A stretch of 53,342 nt of DNA from Pseudomonadota bacterium (lineage in GTDB: Bacteria; Desulfobacterota; Desulfovibrionia; Desulfovibrionales; Desulfovibrionaceae). Position numbers and translations under genes: made by a program. Below are positions 17,227 through 29,160 of the stretch, piece after piece. Numbering within the stretch: position 1 is the first letter of the stretch; every line of letters starts with the position of its first letter. The notes under the pieces are model-generated. The model was not told where the DNA came from. It did not search any database and saw only the letters and a list, made by a program, of their open reading frames with translations. The stretch lies in assembly GCA_018816865.1 (NCBI GenBank), contig JAHIUW010000019.1:1-53342 (forward strand), given 5' to 3'.

Positions 17227-18882
17227 ATGCGCAGCAATAAAATGACCAAGGGCCTGGAAAAGGCCCCCCATCGCTCCCTGCTCTATGCCCTCGGCCTGAC
17301 CGAGGAAGAAATGAAACGCCCGCTCATCGGCGTGGTCAACTCCGCCAACGAGATCGTGCCCGGGCACATCCACCTGCACACCATCGCCAAGGCGGTCAAG
17401 GCCGGCGTTCGCCTGGCCGGGGGCGTGCCCCTGGAATTCCCGGTGATCGGCGTCTGCGACGGCCTGGCCATGAACCACGAGGGCATGCACTTTTCCCTGC
17501 CCTCGCGCGAGATCATCGCCGATTCCATCGAGATCATGGCCACCGCCCATCCCTTTGATGCCTTGGTGCTGATCCCCAACTGCGATAAGGTCGTGCCCGC
17601 CATGCTCATGGCGGCGCTGCGGCTGAACATCCCGGCCGTGGTGGTCTCGGGCGGGCCGATGATGGCCGGGCCCAAGGGCAACGACCTGATCACCGTGTTC
17701 GAGGCCGTGGGCCGCGCCAAGCGCGGCGAGATCGACAGCGCCGAACTGACGCGCCTGGAGCAGTGCGCCTGCCCGGGTTGCGGCTCGTGCTCGGGCATGT
17801 TCACGGCCAACTCCATGAACTGCCTGTCCGAGACCATCGGCCTGGCCCTGCCCGGCAACGGCACCATCCCGGCGGTCACAGCCGAGCGCGTGCGCCTGGC
17901 CAAGACCGCAGGCATGCGCGTCATGGACCTCCTGAAAAACGACATCCGCCCCCGCGACATCGTCACCGCGAAATCCGTGGCCAATGCCGTGACCCTGGAC
18001 ATGGCGCTGGGCTGCTCCACCAACACGGTGCTGCATCTGCCCGCCATCTTTGCCGAGGCCGGGCTGGACCTGACCCTGGACATCTTCAACGAGGTCAGCC
18101 GCAAGACCCCTAATCTCTGCAAGCTCTCCCCTGCTGGGTCGCACCACCTGGAGGACCTGCACCGCGCCGGGGGCATCCCCGCGGTGATGAGTGAGCTGGC
18201 CAAGCATGACCTGCTGCACCTGGACGCCATGACCGTCACCGGCCAGTCCGTGGGCGACAACCTGCGTAGCCTGAAGGCCGCGGTGCTGGACTATGAGGTC
18301 ATCCGGCCCCTGGAGTCCCCTTACTCCTCCGAAGGCGGCATCGCCATCCTGCGCGGCAACCTGGCTCCGGACGGGGCGGTGGTCAAGCAATCCGCCGTGG
18401 CCCCGGAGATGATGCAACGCACGGCCCGCGCCCGGGTCTTCGATTCCGAGGAACAGGCCGGCAGGGCCATCCTGGACAACAAGATCGTCAAGGGCGACGC
18501 GGTGATCATCCGCTACGAGGGACCGCGCGGCGGACCGGGCATGCGCGAGATGCTCTCGCCCACGGCCAATATCGCGGGCATGGGCCTGGGGGCCGACGTG
18601 GCGCTGATCACTGACGGCCGTTTTTCCGGCGGCACGCGAGGCGCGGCCATCGGCCATGTCTCGCCCGAGGCGGCCGACGGCGGGGTCATCGCCCTGGTGC
18701 AGGAAGGCGACCTGATCGAGATCGACATCCCGGCCCGCAGGCTGGAACTCAAGGTGGATCAGGCCGAGCTGGACAGACGCCGCGCGGCGTGGGTCCTGCC
18801 CGAGAAAGAGATCCACTCCTCGCTGCTCAAACGCTACAGCGCCCAGGTCCGTTCCGCGGCCCAGGGTGCACGCTACAAATAA
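17227..18882 (+). CDS. ilvD: Dihydroxy-acid dehydratase
   Basis: A 551-aa IlvD, which dehydrates 2,3-dihydroxy-isovalerate and its homologue in valine and isoleucine synthesis. The iron-sulfur cysteines are visible: Cys119 in PNCDK and Cys182/185 in [10 protein letters not shown]. The metal-site segment [11 protein letters not shown] (77-87) and the C-terminal GRFSGGTRG motif are intact, and the length is normal. The start has GGAGACAG about six bases upstream. No other ilv gene is nearby, so it is probably transcribed alone. An imperfect stem, TCCCGGTCA with TGACCGGGA at 18899-18938, follows the gene but lacks a T-run. Confidence 0.96.
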   Translation: MRSNKMTKGLEKAPHRSLLYALGLTEEEMKRPLIGVVNSANEIVPGHIHLHTIAKAVKAGVRLAGGVPLEFPVIGVCDGLAMNHEGMHFSLPSREIIADSIEIMATAHPFDALVLIPNCDKVVPAMLMAALRLNIPAVVVSGGPMMAGPKGNDLITVFEAVGRAKRGEIDSAELTRLEQCACPGCGSCSGMFTANSMNCLSETIGLALPGNGTIPAVTAERVRLAKTAGMRVMDLLKNDIRPRDIVTAKSVANAVTLDMALGCSTNTVLHLPAIFAEAGLDLTLDIFNEVSRKTPNLCKLSPAGSHHLEDLHRAGGIPAVMSELAKHDLLHLDAMTVTGQSVGDNLRSLKAAVLDYEVIRPLESPYSSEGGIAILRGNLAPDGAVVKQSAVAPEMMQRTARARVFDSEEQAGRAILDNKIVKGDAVIIRYEGPRGGPGMREMLSPTANIAGMGLGADVALITDGRFSGGTRGAAIGHVSPEAADGGVIALVQEGDLIEIDIPARRLELKVDQAELDRRRAAWVLPEKEIHSSLLKRYSAQVRSAAQGARYK

Positions 18883-19021
18883 GCTTCCGGGCCCCTGCTC
18901 CCGGTCAGGGCCGCCAAGCTCGGCGTCCTTGACCGGGAAGCCCAAACCTGTTTGAAATACTTTAGGAACTCTCTGCACTCCAGACCTGGCAAGGCCTCAT
19001 TCAAATCCGGAGCCCCAACGC

Positions 19022-19759
19022 ATGACCAGATGGGACGGCAGCGCTGTTGACCACTACGAAGCATGGTTCGAATCCTCCCAGGGTTCGTTCGCGCTGGTGC
19101 AGGAACGCCGCCTTCTGGAGCGGTTGGCCTCGCCGTGGCCGCGCCGGGCCAACACCCTGCTGGACATCGGCTGCGGGCCGGGCATCTTCATGAAGCTGTT
19201 CTGGGAGATGGGCTTTGACGTCACGGGACTGGACGCGGCGCCGGACATGCTGGGCGCGGCCCGGCGCAGGCTGGGCCCCCACGCCTCCTACCACCTGGGC
19301 AAGGCCGAGCACCTGCCCTTTGCCGACGATGAATTCGACTACGCCACCCTGCTCACGGTGCTGGAGTTCTGCGAAGACCCCTTGCAGGCCCTGCGCGAGG
19401 CCAAACGCGTGGCCAAATACGGGTTGATCGTCGGTTTTCTGAACCGCTACTCCCTGTACCGCCACGAGCGCACCACCTGCTGGCCCTGGAAGGGCGGCGG
19501 AGGCACGCTCATCGAGGCCCATTGGTACTCCTGCCTCGAGATGCGCCGCCTGATCAGCGAGGCCCTGGGCAACAAGCCCGTCAAATGCGGCTCCGTGCTG
19601 CCCGGCCCGGTCTGGACCTGGCGGCCCGACGCGCCCTGGAGCTGGCTGAACGGCCCGGTCTATCCCCTGGGCCTCGGGGCCTACGGAGCCATCCGCGTGG
19701 ACTTCGCCGGGCAGCGTCCGCTGACCCCGCTCTATTCCTTCGCCAAATCCACGGCCTGA
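19022..19759 (+). CDS. Class I SAM-dependent methyltransferase
   Basis: A 245-aa methyltransferase of the UbiE/type 11 kind. Motif I is LLDIGCGPG (46-54), followed by the acidic VTGLDAAPDM (67-76) and the typical LPFADDEFDYATLLTVLEF (97-115). The substrate is not predictable: similar proteins methylate small molecules, lipids or quinone precursors. It follows ilvD by 139 bp and precedes hisS by 118 bp, all on the plus strand. The C-terminal third is Trp/Pro-rich and lies outside the conserved fold. Confidence 0.78.
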   Translation: MTRWDGSAVDHYEAWFESSQGSFALVQERRLLERLASPWPRRANTLLDIGCGPGIFMKLFWEMGFDVTGLDAAPDMLGAARRRLGPHASYHLGKAEHLPFADDEFDYATLLTVLEFCEDPLQALREAKRVAKYGLIVGFLNRYSLYRHERTTCWPWKGGGGTLIEAHWYSCLEMRRLISEALGNKPVKCGSVLPGPVWTWRPDAPWSWLNGPVYPLGLGAYGAIRVDFAGQRPLTPLYSFAKSTA

Positions 19760-19877
19760 GCCAGGTCCAGTATCCCTAGAATGGATCATCGTTTTGACAT
19801 TTGGGCCGCTATGGACTAACTCCAAGCGGCTTGGACACTGTTTGGGAACCCTGAAGCTGAGACGAACAATCACCACC

Positions 19878-21128
19878 ATGAGCAAAATACAGAAAATCAA
19901 GGGTGTGGCCGACCTTTTCCCGCCCGATAGCACCAAATTCGCCGTCCTTGAGGGCACTGCCCGCGAGGTGTTCTCCCGTTACGGCTATGATGAGGTGCGC
20001 ATCCCGATCATCGAGAAGACCGAACTGTTCTCCCGCTCCATCGGCGAGGAAACAGACGTGGTCCAAAAGGAAATGTACACCTTCCCGGACCGCAAGGGCC
20101 GCAGTCTGACCCTGCGCCCCGAGGCCACGGCAGGGTTGATCCGCGCCTATATCGAAAACAAGCTCTACACCCCGGGCAAGGTGACCAAGGTCTTCACCTT
20201 CGGCCCCATGTTCCGGTACGAACGCCCGCAGAAAGGCCGTATGCGCCAGTTCCATCAGTTGGACGTGGAGTTGATCGGTGCCAACGAGCCCCAGGCAGAC
20301 GCCGAACTGGTGCTGATGCTGGCCACCTATCTGCGCGAGCTTGGCATGCGCCAGCTGACCTTTGAGGTCAACTCCCTGGGCTGCCGCGAGTGCCGCCCGG
20401 TGCATCGTGCGGCCCTGAACGACTTTTTCAAGAACCTCGCCGGCTTTGACGAACTGTGTGACGACTGCACGCGCAGAGCCGAGTCCAACCCCCTGCGTGT
20501 GCTGGACTGCAAGGTCGAGCGCTGTCGCGAACTGACCAAGGACGCGCCAAACATCGAGGATCACCTCTGCGACGGTTGCCGCACCTCCTACGAGGAAGTG
20601 CTGAAGATCCTGGACAGCGCCGGAGTGGACTACGTCAAGACCCCACGGCTGGTACGCGGCCTGGACTATTACGTGGGCCTGACCTTCGAGGTCACCTCCA
20701 CGGATATCGGCGCACAGACCGCCGTGGCGGGCGGCGGCCGTTACGACGGACTGATCAAGCAGTTGGGCGGCGCGGATGTGCCCGCCACAGGCTTTGCCAT
20801 CGGCATGGAGCGCCTGGCCCTGCTGACCCCGGACACGGCCCCGGCCAAAACCGACTTCTTCATCGCAGTGCTCTGCGAGGCGGCCCCCAGCCCGGCCCTG
20901 CAACTGGCGCAAACCCTGCGCGAGGCCGGACTGCGCGGCGAGACCGGCTTCGACAGCGGCAGCATGAAAAGCCGCATGCGCGCAGCCGACAAGTCCGGCG
21001 CCCGCTTCTGTCTGCTGCTGGGCGACGAGGAACTGGCCGGCGACACCCTGACCGTCAAGAATTTGGAGACCGGGGAGCAGGCATCCATAGCCCGCGCCGA
21101 AGCTATAGATTTTCTAAAAAAAGACTAG
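19878..21128 (+). CDS. hisS: Histidyl-tRNA synthetase
   Basis: A 416-aa class II synthetase. Motif 2 is FRYERPQKGRMRQFHQ, the histidine-binding signature LVRGLDYYVGL lies near 257, and motif 3 contains GFAIGMERL. The anticodon-binding domain fills the last 90 residues. An open frame extends upstream to 19794, but ATG 19878 gives the family N-terminus (KIKGVADLFPPDS). A TTGACA hexamer at 19794-19799 may be the -35 element; its -10 partner is weak. Cysteine pairs in the insertion (CRECRP near 176, CDDCTR near 198) are seen in many bacterial HisRS. Confidence 0.97.
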   Translation: MSKIQKIKGVADLFPPDSTKFAVLEGTAREVFSRYGYDEVRIPIIEKTELFSRSIGEETDVVQKEMYTFPDRKGRSLTLRPEATAGLIRAYIENKLYTPGKVTKVFTFGPMFRYERPQKGRMRQFHQLDVELIGANEPQADAELVLMLATYLRELGMRQLTFEVNSLGCRECRPVHRAALNDFFKNLAGFDELCDDCTRRAESNPLRVLDCKVERCRELTKDAPNIEDHLCDGCRTSYEEVLKILDSAGVDYVKTPRLVRGLDYYVGLTFEVTSTDIGAQTAVAGGGRYDGLIKQLGGADVPATGFAIGMERLALLTPDTAPAKTDFFIAVLCEAAPSPALQLAQTLREAGLRGETGFDSGSMKSRMRAADKSGARFCLLLGDEELAGDTLTVKNLETGEQASIARAEAIDFLKKD

Positions 21129-21173
21129 ATTATCTCACGGCCAAATTGACCTCGGGATAATCACTCAAAAAAT

Positions 21174-21202
21174 TGTTAACACTCTGATTTTATTATAGAT
21201 TA
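21174..21202 (+). promoter_or_regulatory. Possible promoter upstream of aspS
   Basis: TTGTTA at 21174-21179, a 17-bp spacer and TAGATT at 21197-21202, in a short AT-rich stretch between hisS and aspS. Other -10 registers (TATAGA at 21195) are possible. The leader to aspS would be about 160 bases. Confidence 0.4.
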
Positions 21203-21371
21203 ACTCAAAACCCGAGTAACAGCCAGAATCGCCCCGTACCGCGTTTTTTCGGTTTTTCCGGCCCCTAGTCCGCCCGGGGAAGGGAAAGTCCTCAGGGGCC
21301 CCGCCAGGGGCCATTGCCAGGGCGGCGGCGACAGGCCCCTTGAGACTCAGAAAGTGAAGAAGGACACCCCC

Positions 21372-23189
<1,818 letters not shown>

Positions 23190-23240
23190 CCCGGAGCGGC
23201 AGGCTATCAGCCCTTACGGGCTGTGGCTCAAGGAGATATT

Positions 23241-23765
23241 ATGAAGCTTAAACTACGCGTCTATCCCGACCCGGTTCTGGCCCAGAAGGCCGCCAGGATC
23301 GAGGCCATCACTCCTGACGTGAAGCAGCTGGCCCAAGACATGGCCGAGACCATGTACGCCAACGACGGCATCGGTCTGGCCGCCCCCCAGGTGGGACAAA
23401 GTGTGCGCCTGGTGGTGGTGGACCTCTCCGGACCCGAGGTCCGTGATGACCTGCGGGTCTTCGTCAACCCCGTGATCACTGAGAAAAGCAGCGAAATCGT
23501 GGAGACCGAAGAGGGCTGCCTGTCCGTGGCCACCCTGCGAGCCAACGTCAAGCGCGCCGCCCAGGTCACGGTCCAGGCCCAGGATCTGGACGGTAATGAG
23601 CTGACCATCGAGGCCGATGAACTGCTGGCCGTCTGCCTGCAGCACGAGATCGATCACCTGCAGGGTGTGCTGTTCATCGACCATATCAGCCGCCTGAAGC
23701 GGTCCCTGTACGACAAGAAGGTAAAGAAATGGATGCGCCAGCAGGACAAGGCGGGGGCAAACTGA
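23241..23765 (+). CDS. def: Peptide deformylase
   Basis: A 174-aa metalloenzyme that removes the formyl group from nascent proteins. All three motifs are present: GIGLAAPQ (43-50), EGCLSV with metal ligand Cys93, and QHEIDHLQG with His135 and His139 as ligands and a catalytic Glu. ATG 23241 has AAGGAG six bases upstream. Its 3' end overlaps fmt by 37 bases, consistent with translational coupling of the two formyl-cycle enzymes. Confidence 0.97.
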   Translation: MKLKLRVYPDPVLAQKAARIEAITPDVKQLAQDMAETMYANDGIGLAAPQVGQSVRLVVVDLSGPEVRDDLRVFVNPVITEKSSEIVETEEGCLSVATLRANVKRAAQVTVQAQDLDGNELTIEADELLAVCLQHEIDHLQGVLFIDHISRLKRSLYDKKVKKWMRQQDKAGAN

Positions 23766-24742
23766 GGATCGTCTTCATGGGGACGCCGGAATTCGCCCGG
23801 ATCTCCCTTGAGCATCTTCACGCCTGGGACGGAGCCCACGTCATAGCCGTCTACACCCAGCCCGACCGGCCCTGCGGTCGTGGTCGCAAGTGCAAACCGT
23901 CCGAGGTCAAGTCCTTTGCCCTGGAGCTGGGCATTCCCGTGCTCCAACCCGAGAACTTCAAAAGCGACGAGGCCGTGGCCGAACTCACGGCCCTGGCCCC
24001 GGACCTCCTGGTGGTGGCCGCTTACGGCCTGATCCTGCCCCAACGAGTGCTGGACATCCCGGCTCTGGGGGCCATCAACGTCCATGGCTCGCTGCTGCCC
24101 AAATACCGTGGGGCCGCGCCCATCCAGCGCGCCATCATGAACGATGAACCCGCCACGGGCATCACCATCATGCAGATGAATGCGGGCATGGACACCGGCG
24201 ACATCCTCTTCGCCCGCTCGCTGTACATCGGCAGGGACGACACCGCCGAGACCCTGCACGACGAATTGGCCCAGTTGGGCGGCAGACTGCTGGTGGAGGC
24301 CCTGGAGCGCCTGGGTCAGAACAGGCTGCTGCGCATCCCCCAGGACGACTCCAAGGCCACCTACGCCGCCAAGCTGGAAAAGCACGAGGGCGAAATCCAC
24401 TGGGACCAGCCGGCCCAGGACGTGCACAACCGCGCGCGGGCCATGCACCCCTGGCCCGGTGCCTATTTCACTTGGCCGGGAAACGAGCGCACGGGCAAGA
24501 AGCAACAGCGCCTGTCCCTGACCCCGGGGCGCGTGGGTTATGCACTGCCCGAACCCAAGCCCGCGCCAGGGACCATCCTGGGCCTGTGCGAGGGCCTGTT
24601 GGCCATCGCCTGCACGGACAAGACCTATCTGGTGCCCTCCCTGAAGCCCGCGGGCAAGAATCTGCTCACGGCCGAGGCCTTTGCCTGCGGCTACCTGGAC
24701 AGCTGCCCCAACGTCGTCTGCCCCCCGGAGCAAGACGCCTAG
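23729..24742 (+). CDS. fmt: Methionyl-tRNA formyltransferase
   Basis: A 337-aa Fmt that formylates initiator Met-tRNA. The N-terminal formyltransferase domain starts with LRIVFMGTPEFA (12-23) and carries catalytic Asn117 and His119 (NVHGSLLP) plus Asp155 (GMDTGD). The C-terminal OB-like domain follows from about 220. The annotated start at 23729 lies inside def and gives an 11-residue extension before the family N-terminus; no better ATG exists between it and the conserved block. Def and Fmt act on opposite ends of the same cycle. Confidence 0.95.
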   Translation: MDAPAGQGGGKLRIVFMGTPEFARISLEHLHAWDGAHVIAVYTQPDRPCGRGRKCKPSEVKSFALELGIPVLQPENFKSDEAVAELTALAPDLLVVAAYGLILPQRVLDIPALGAINVHGSLLPKYRGAAPIQRAIMNDEPATGITIMQMNAGMDTGDILFARSLYIGRDDTAETLHDELAQLGGRLLVEALERLGQNRLLRIPQDDSKATYAAKLEKHEGEIHWDQPAQDVHNRARAMHPWPGAYFTWPGNERTGKKQQRLSLTPGRVGYALPEPKPAPGTILGLCEGLLAIACTDKTYLVPSLKPAGKNLLTAEAFACGYLDSCPNVVCPPEQDA

Positions 24743-24761
24743 CCCAACCCGGCAACGCGCA

Positions 24762-24790
24762 TTGACTTTTTGCACCTCGACTGCTCAAAT
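24762..24790 (+). promoter_or_regulatory. Possible promoter for the DUF116-rsmB pair
   Basis: TTGACT (5/6) at 24762-24767, a 17-bp spacer and TCAAAT (4/6) at 24785-24790, placed 85 bp before the DUF116 start. It implies that DUF116 and rsmB can be transcribed apart from def-fmt. Confidence 0.45.
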
Positions 24791-24874
24791 CCACAAGTAT
24801 CGCCGGGGTGACTGGTTGAGACCCCAGGACGCTTGTATTTCTTTTCGTATTACAAACCGGATTCGACACCGCCA

Positions 24875-25729
24875 ATGACCACCAAGGAGCCACGGGTCGA
24901 GGACTTCGACCTCCTCGACCGGACCGCAGGGAGCGCCCGCAAGCGCCTGTTCATCGGACTCATCATCGGGGCCTCGGCCCTGGTCTGCAGTCTGTTGTTG
25001 CTGTTGTGGGTCATTCCCTACATCGGGCTGACCTCCATCCATCCCAGCGCCCCGTGGATCCTGGGCATCGTGCTGGCCGCCCTGGTCGGTCTGGTAGGCT
25101 GGGCCGCCCTGGGTCTGGTGCTGAACATCCTGCTGGGCCGCAGCCTGCCGCTGACGCGCCGCCTACGCGGACTGACCATCAAGCTGTTCCTGCCGCTGAT
25201 GGTCCTGCTGGGCAAGGTCCTGGGCATCAGCAAACAGCGGGTGCGCTCGTCGTTCATCAAGGTCAACAACGAACTGGTGCTTTCCGAGGCCGGACGCTAC
25301 CAGCCCGAGGACATCCTGCTGCTGATGCCGCACTGTCTGCAGAACAGCCGTTGCGAGATGCGCCTGACCTACGACATCAACAACTGCAAACGCTGCGGCA
25401 AGTGCCCCCTCAAGGAACTGCTGGAGATCTCCGAACGCTACGGAGTGCATCTGGCCATCGCCACCGGCGGCACCATCGCCCGGCGCATCGTGGTCCAGAC
25501 CAGACCCCGGTTGATCATCGCCGTGGCCTGCGAACGCGACCTGTCCAGCGGCATTCAGGACACCTTTCCCCTGCCCGTGTTCGGGGTCATGAACCTGCGC
25601 CCGCATGGCCCCTGCCTGGACACCGGCGTGCCGATGCACGAACTGGAGCAGGCCCTGCAACGTTTTCTCCTTGACCCGCCCGCGCCCAGGGTCCTGCCCA
25701 TGGCCGCCAACCCCGTTCCCAACCCCTAG
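24875..25729 (+). CDS. DUF116 family membrane protein with cysteine-rich C-terminal domain
   Basis: About 284 aa. Two or three membrane helices (about 25-50, 62-88 and possibly 104-120) are followed by a cytoplasmic domain rich in conserved cysteines: MPHCLQNSRCEMR, NNCKRCGKCPL (a CxxCGxC cluster), VACERD and HGPCLDTG. This pattern is the DUF116 family. The spacing of the cysteines suggests a metal or iron-sulfur centre; no function is established to my knowledge. ATG 24875 is preferred; a TTG at 24833 would add 14 residues. It sits between fmt and rsmB, eight bases before the latter, so a role linked to translation or RNA modification is conceivable but unproven. Confidence 0.75.
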   Translation: MTTKEPRVEDFDLLDRTAGSARKRLFIGLIIGASALVCSLLLLLWVIPYIGLTSIHPSAPWILGIVLAALVGLVGWAALGLVLNILLGRSLPLTRRLRGLTIKLFLPLMVLLGKVLGISKQRVRSSFIKVNNELVLSEAGRYQPEDILLLMPHCLQNSRCEMRLTYDINNCKRCGKCPLKELLEISERYGVHLAIATGGTIARRIVVQTRPRLIIAVACERDLSSGIQDTFPLPVFGVMNLRPHGPCLDTGVPMHELEQALQRFLLDPPAPRVLPMAANPVPNP

Positions 25730-25737
25730 GACCAGCC

Positions 25738-27060
25738 ATGCCCCGCCGCCCCAAGAAACACAGCGCCCTGCCCCCGGCCAGGCGTGCCGCCTTGTACGCC
25801 CTGACGTCCTGTCTGGCAGGCGCGGACATCCAGGCGGCCCTGGACACTGCCCTCGGCCCCAAACAGGGACTGGAACCCCTGTCAGGACGCGACACGGCCC
25901 TGGCCACGGAACTGGCCTATGGCACCCTGCGCCTCAAGCTTCGCCTGGACTGGCTGCTTGGACGGTTCCTGAAACGGCCCGAGGACCTGCCCATCCCCAT
26001 GCGCATGTCCCTGGCCCTGGCCGCCTACGAGATCATCCAGTTGGACAAGGTCCCGTCCTATGCCTCTGTGGACTGGTGCGTGGAGCACGTCAAAACGACT
26101 ATCAACCCAGGACTGGCAAAGGTTGCCAACGCCGTGCTGCGCAAGCTGACCGACCTGGGCGAGGCCACCGCGGACCCCGAGTTCTACCGCCGCGAGACCC
26201 CGGATGAACGAGCCTTTCTGACGACTTTTTATGCGGCCCCACGCTGGCTCACGGACCTCTGGTGCGAGAGCTACGGCCTGCAGCGGGCCGAACACTATCT
26301 GGCCGCCAGCGCCCAGGCCGCCCCCCTGGGGCTGCGTCTGCGCGCCGATGCACCCAAGGCCCAAGGACTGCTGGAGCAGTGGACGGCCTCCGGGAACTGC
26401 CTGGCCTCCGGAGCCGATGGCGTGGCCCTGACCCGGCCCCCTGAAGACCTGCACGAATTGCTCGACGCCGGGGCCGTGTTACGCCAGAGCATGGCCGGGC
26501 AAGAGGCCCTGCATGCCCTGGGCTGCAGCGGATGGCCGCGCCCCCTGTGGGACGCCTGTTGCGGACGCGGAGGCAAGACCCTGCTGCTGGCCGACGCCGG
26601 GGGCGGCCCCATCCTGGCCTCGGACACCAGCCTGGGTCGCCTGCGTGGACTGAAGCACGAGCTTGAGCGCCTGACCATTTCCGGAGTCGTCGCCGCCCGA
26701 GCCCGGGCCGACCGGCCTGCCCCGCTCAAGGGCTGTGTTCCGGCCATCCTGGTGGACGCGCCCTGTTCCGGTCTGGGGGTGCTCTCGCGCCGTCCCGATA
26801 CCAAAATCAAACGCCGACCCGAGGACCTTATCAAGCTGGCCGCGCTGCAGGACAACATCCTGGACCACGCGGCCCTGGCCCTGGCTCCCGGAGGTCTGCT
26901 GGCCTACGTGACCTGCACCTTGAACCCGGCGGAGAATGAGCAGCGCGTCGAACGATTCCTGAACCACCACAAGGGCTTCTCATTGGACATCCAGTGGCAG
27001 ACCCCTTCCGACTCGCCCCTGAACGAGTTCTTCTATGCCGCCCTCCTGAAGCGCTCCTGA
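25738..27060 (+). CDS. rsmB: 16S rRNA (cytosine-C5) methyltransferase, RsmB-like
   Basis: A 440-aa protein with an N-terminal NusB-like RNA-binding domain (about 12-145) and a C-terminal Nol1/Nop2/Sun methyltransferase. The SAM loop DACCGRGGKT is at 272-281. The two catalytic cysteine motifs are DAPCSG with Cys343 and VTCTLNP with Cys393. The family methylates C967 of E. coli 16S rRNA. It begins eight bases after the DUF116 gene and is probably co-transcribed with it. Confidence 0.92.
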   Translation: MPRRPKKHSALPPARRAALYALTSCLAGADIQAALDTALGPKQGLEPLSGRDTALATELAYGTLRLKLRLDWLLGRFLKRPEDLPIPMRMSLALAAYEIIQLDKVPSYASVDWCVEHVKTTINPGLAKVANAVLRKLTDLGEATADPEFYRRETPDERAFLTTFYAAPRWLTDLWCESYGLQRAEHYLAASAQAAPLGLRLRADAPKAQGLLEQWTASGNCLASGADGVALTRPPEDLHELLDAGAVLRQSMAGQEALHALGCSGWPRPLWDACCGRGGKTLLLADAGGGPILASDTSLGRLRGLKHELERLTISGVVAARARADRPAPLKGCVPAILVDAPCSGLGVLSRRPDTKIKRRPEDLIKLAALQDNILDHAALALAPGGLLAYVTCTLNPAENEQRVERFLNHHKGFSLDIQWQTPSDSPLNEFFYAALLKRS

Positions 27061-27347
27061 CAACGCCTCCTCACGGTGTGTTCCCCCACCGAGAGTCCTC
27101 ACGGAGCGTCCCAGCGAAGTCTCCAGAAACGTCCCCTAACGGCCCTGGCGGTGTCCGGTACGAACCCTGTTGGCGTCCTTGGAAGACCCTGAGCCACCTC
27201 CAGTAAAATCGGTTATCAGCCCTTGCCCTGTCTGCCTTTCCACGGTCCCTCAACACCGTGGGCCAGCCCCGCAGCTTGTTCACAAGCCCTTGTTGAGGCA
27301 TGGTTGTGACCAAGGCAACGGGCATCCGCCCTCTAACGAGGTGAACC

Positions 27348-29087
27348 ATGAGCACGACTCAGGCATTGAAGACACGCATCGACATGGCCATGGGCCGCGA
27401 ACCCGTGGACCTGCTGGTGACCAACGTCAAGGTGCTGGACGTCTTCAGCGGCACGATCTTCGAATCCCCGGTGGCCATCGGGCAGGGCGAATTCATCGGC
27501 TTCGGCGAGTACGAGGCCCGCGAGGTCCTGGACGCCGGGGGCCGGACCATGCTCCCGGGACTGATCGACGCCCATGTGCACCTTGAGTCCTCCATGGTCT
27601 CGCCACGGCAGTTCGCGGCCTGCGTCCTGCCCCGGGGCACCACCACGGTCATCGCCGATCCCCACGAAATCGCCAACGTCCTGGGGGCGGACGGCATCCG
27701 CTACATGCTTGAGGCCACACGCGCCCTACCCCTGGACGTGCGCATCATGCTGCCCTCGTGTGTGCCCGCCACGCCTTTCGAGAACGCCGGAGCCGTGCTG
27801 AATGCCGCGGATCTTGCCCCGCTGCTGGGCCTGCACGGCGTGCTGGGCCTGGGTGAGGTCATGAACTATCCCGGTGTGATCCATGCCGATCCCCAGGTAC
27901 TGGACAAGCTGCTCCTGGCCCACCAGGCCGGACGCATGGTCGACGGGCACAGCCCCGGGGTCTCTGGGCGCGAACTTACGGCCTACGCCGCCGCAGGCAT
28001 CCGCAGCGACCACGAGTGCAGCACCCCCGAGGAACTGGCCGAGCGCGTGCGCCTGGGCCTCTACGTGCTGCTGCGCGAGGGCTCGGCGGCCCGCAACCTC
28101 ACGACCCTGCTCACGGGTGTGACCCCGGAAAACGCCCGGCGCTGCCTGCTGTGCACCGACGACCGCGAACCCGCGGACCTGCTGGCGCGCGGGCACATCG
28201 ACCACAGCCTGCGCCTGGCCGTGCGCTCGGGTCTGGACCCCGTAACTGCCGTGCGCATGGCTACCCTGAACACGGCGGAATGTTACGGCCTGGCTCACAA
28301 GGGGGCCATTGCCCCGGCCTACCAAGCAGATTTCGTTCTGATGGACGATCTGTATGACTTTGTGCCTCAGCAGGTTTATGTGGCCGGTCAGCTGGTGGCG
28401 GCTCAGGGCCGCATGATCGCTGACCTGCCAGACGCCAGCATCCAGGCTGTCAGCTCCACCGTGCATCTGGCCCCGCTGGGTCCGGATTCCCTGGAACTGC
28501 GCCTGGACCGTCCCCGGGCCAACGTCATCGGACTGATCCCGGACAGCCTCGTGACCCGGGCCCTGCTGCGCGACGTGATCCTGGACGGCAACGGGCGCTT
28601 TCTGCCGCACAACAATCCAGGCCTCTCCAAGCTGGCGGTCATTGAACGCCACAAGGCCACGGGCAACGTGGGCCTGGGCATCATCGAGGGCTACGGGGTG
28701 CGAGGCGGGGCCATCGCCACCACCATCGCCCACGACTCGCACAATATCGTGGTCGCGGGCGACAACGACGCGGACATGCTGACAGCCGTGGCGGACATCC
28801 AGGCCATGGGCGGCGGAGTGACCCTCTGCCGGGCCGGCGAGATCATCGCCCGCCTGCCCCTGCCCATCGCGGGTCTGATGTCCGATCGCCCGGCTTGCGA
28901 GGTGGCCGCACAACTGGGGCTAATGCTCCAGGCGGCCCACGAGCAACTGGGAGTGGAAAGCGCCATCCAGCCCTTCATGACCCTGAGCTTCCTCTCCCTG
29001 CCCGTGATCCCGGAACTCAAACTTACGGACACGGGCCTGTTCGACGTGCGCAGCTTCAGGCACATCGGAGTTTGCGCCACATCCTGA
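27348..29087 (+). CDS. ade: Adenine deaminase
   Basis: A 579-aa amidohydrolase that converts adenine to hypoxanthine and ammonia in purine salvage. The metal site HVHLESSM starts at His76/His78, followed by ADPHEIANVLG, and the C-terminal domain has the HDSHN motif of adenine deaminases. GAGGTGA lies just before the start codon. The 287-bp upstream gap holds no riboswitch I could recognise. A strong hairpin terminator follows 70 bp downstream. No other purine gene is adjacent. Confidence 0.95.
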   Translation: MSTTQALKTRIDMAMGREPVDLLVTNVKVLDVFSGTIFESPVAIGQGEFIGFGEYEAREVLDAGGRTMLPGLIDAHVHLESSMVSPRQFAACVLPRGTTTVIADPHEIANVLGADGIRYMLEATRALPLDVRIMLPSCVPATPFENAGAVLNAADLAPLLGLHGVLGLGEVMNYPGVIHADPQVLDKLLLAHQAGRMVDGHSPGVSGRELTAYAAAGIRSDHECSTPEELAERVRLGLYVLLREGSAARNLTTLLTGVTPENARRCLLCTDDREPADLLARGHIDHSLRLAVRSGLDPVTAVRMATLNTAECYGLAHKGAIAPAYQADFVLMDDLYDFVPQQVYVAGQLVAAQGRMIADLPDASIQAVSSTVHLAPLGPDSLELRLDRPRANVIGLIPDSLVTRALLRDVILDGNGRFLPHNNPGLSKLAVIERHKATGNVGLGIIEGYGVRGGAIATTIAHDSHNIVVAGDNDADMLTAVADIQAMGGGVTLCRAGEIIARLPLPIAGLMSDRPACEVAAQLGLMLQAAHEQLGVESAIQPFMTLSFLSLPVIPELKLTDTGLFDVRSFRHIGVCATS

Positions 29088-29160
29088 ACAACCTGGCCTA
29101 GATGCTGGCGCCGCTGTTCCTCGCCCGTTTTGCCATCCTCAAGACCGACATCGATAACGC

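Noticed and set aside
17152-18978. 608-codon frame antisense to ilvD
   Set aside because: A shadow of ilvD, with no domain and no ribosome binding site.
19066-19082. GGTTCGAATCC, a tRNA T-loop-like string
   Set aside because: It lies in the methyltransferase coding sequence, with no cloverleaf around it.
27061-27347. Possible purine riboswitch upstream of adenine deaminase
   Set aside because: The conserved purine-aptamer core and paired loops could not be found in the 287-bp leader.
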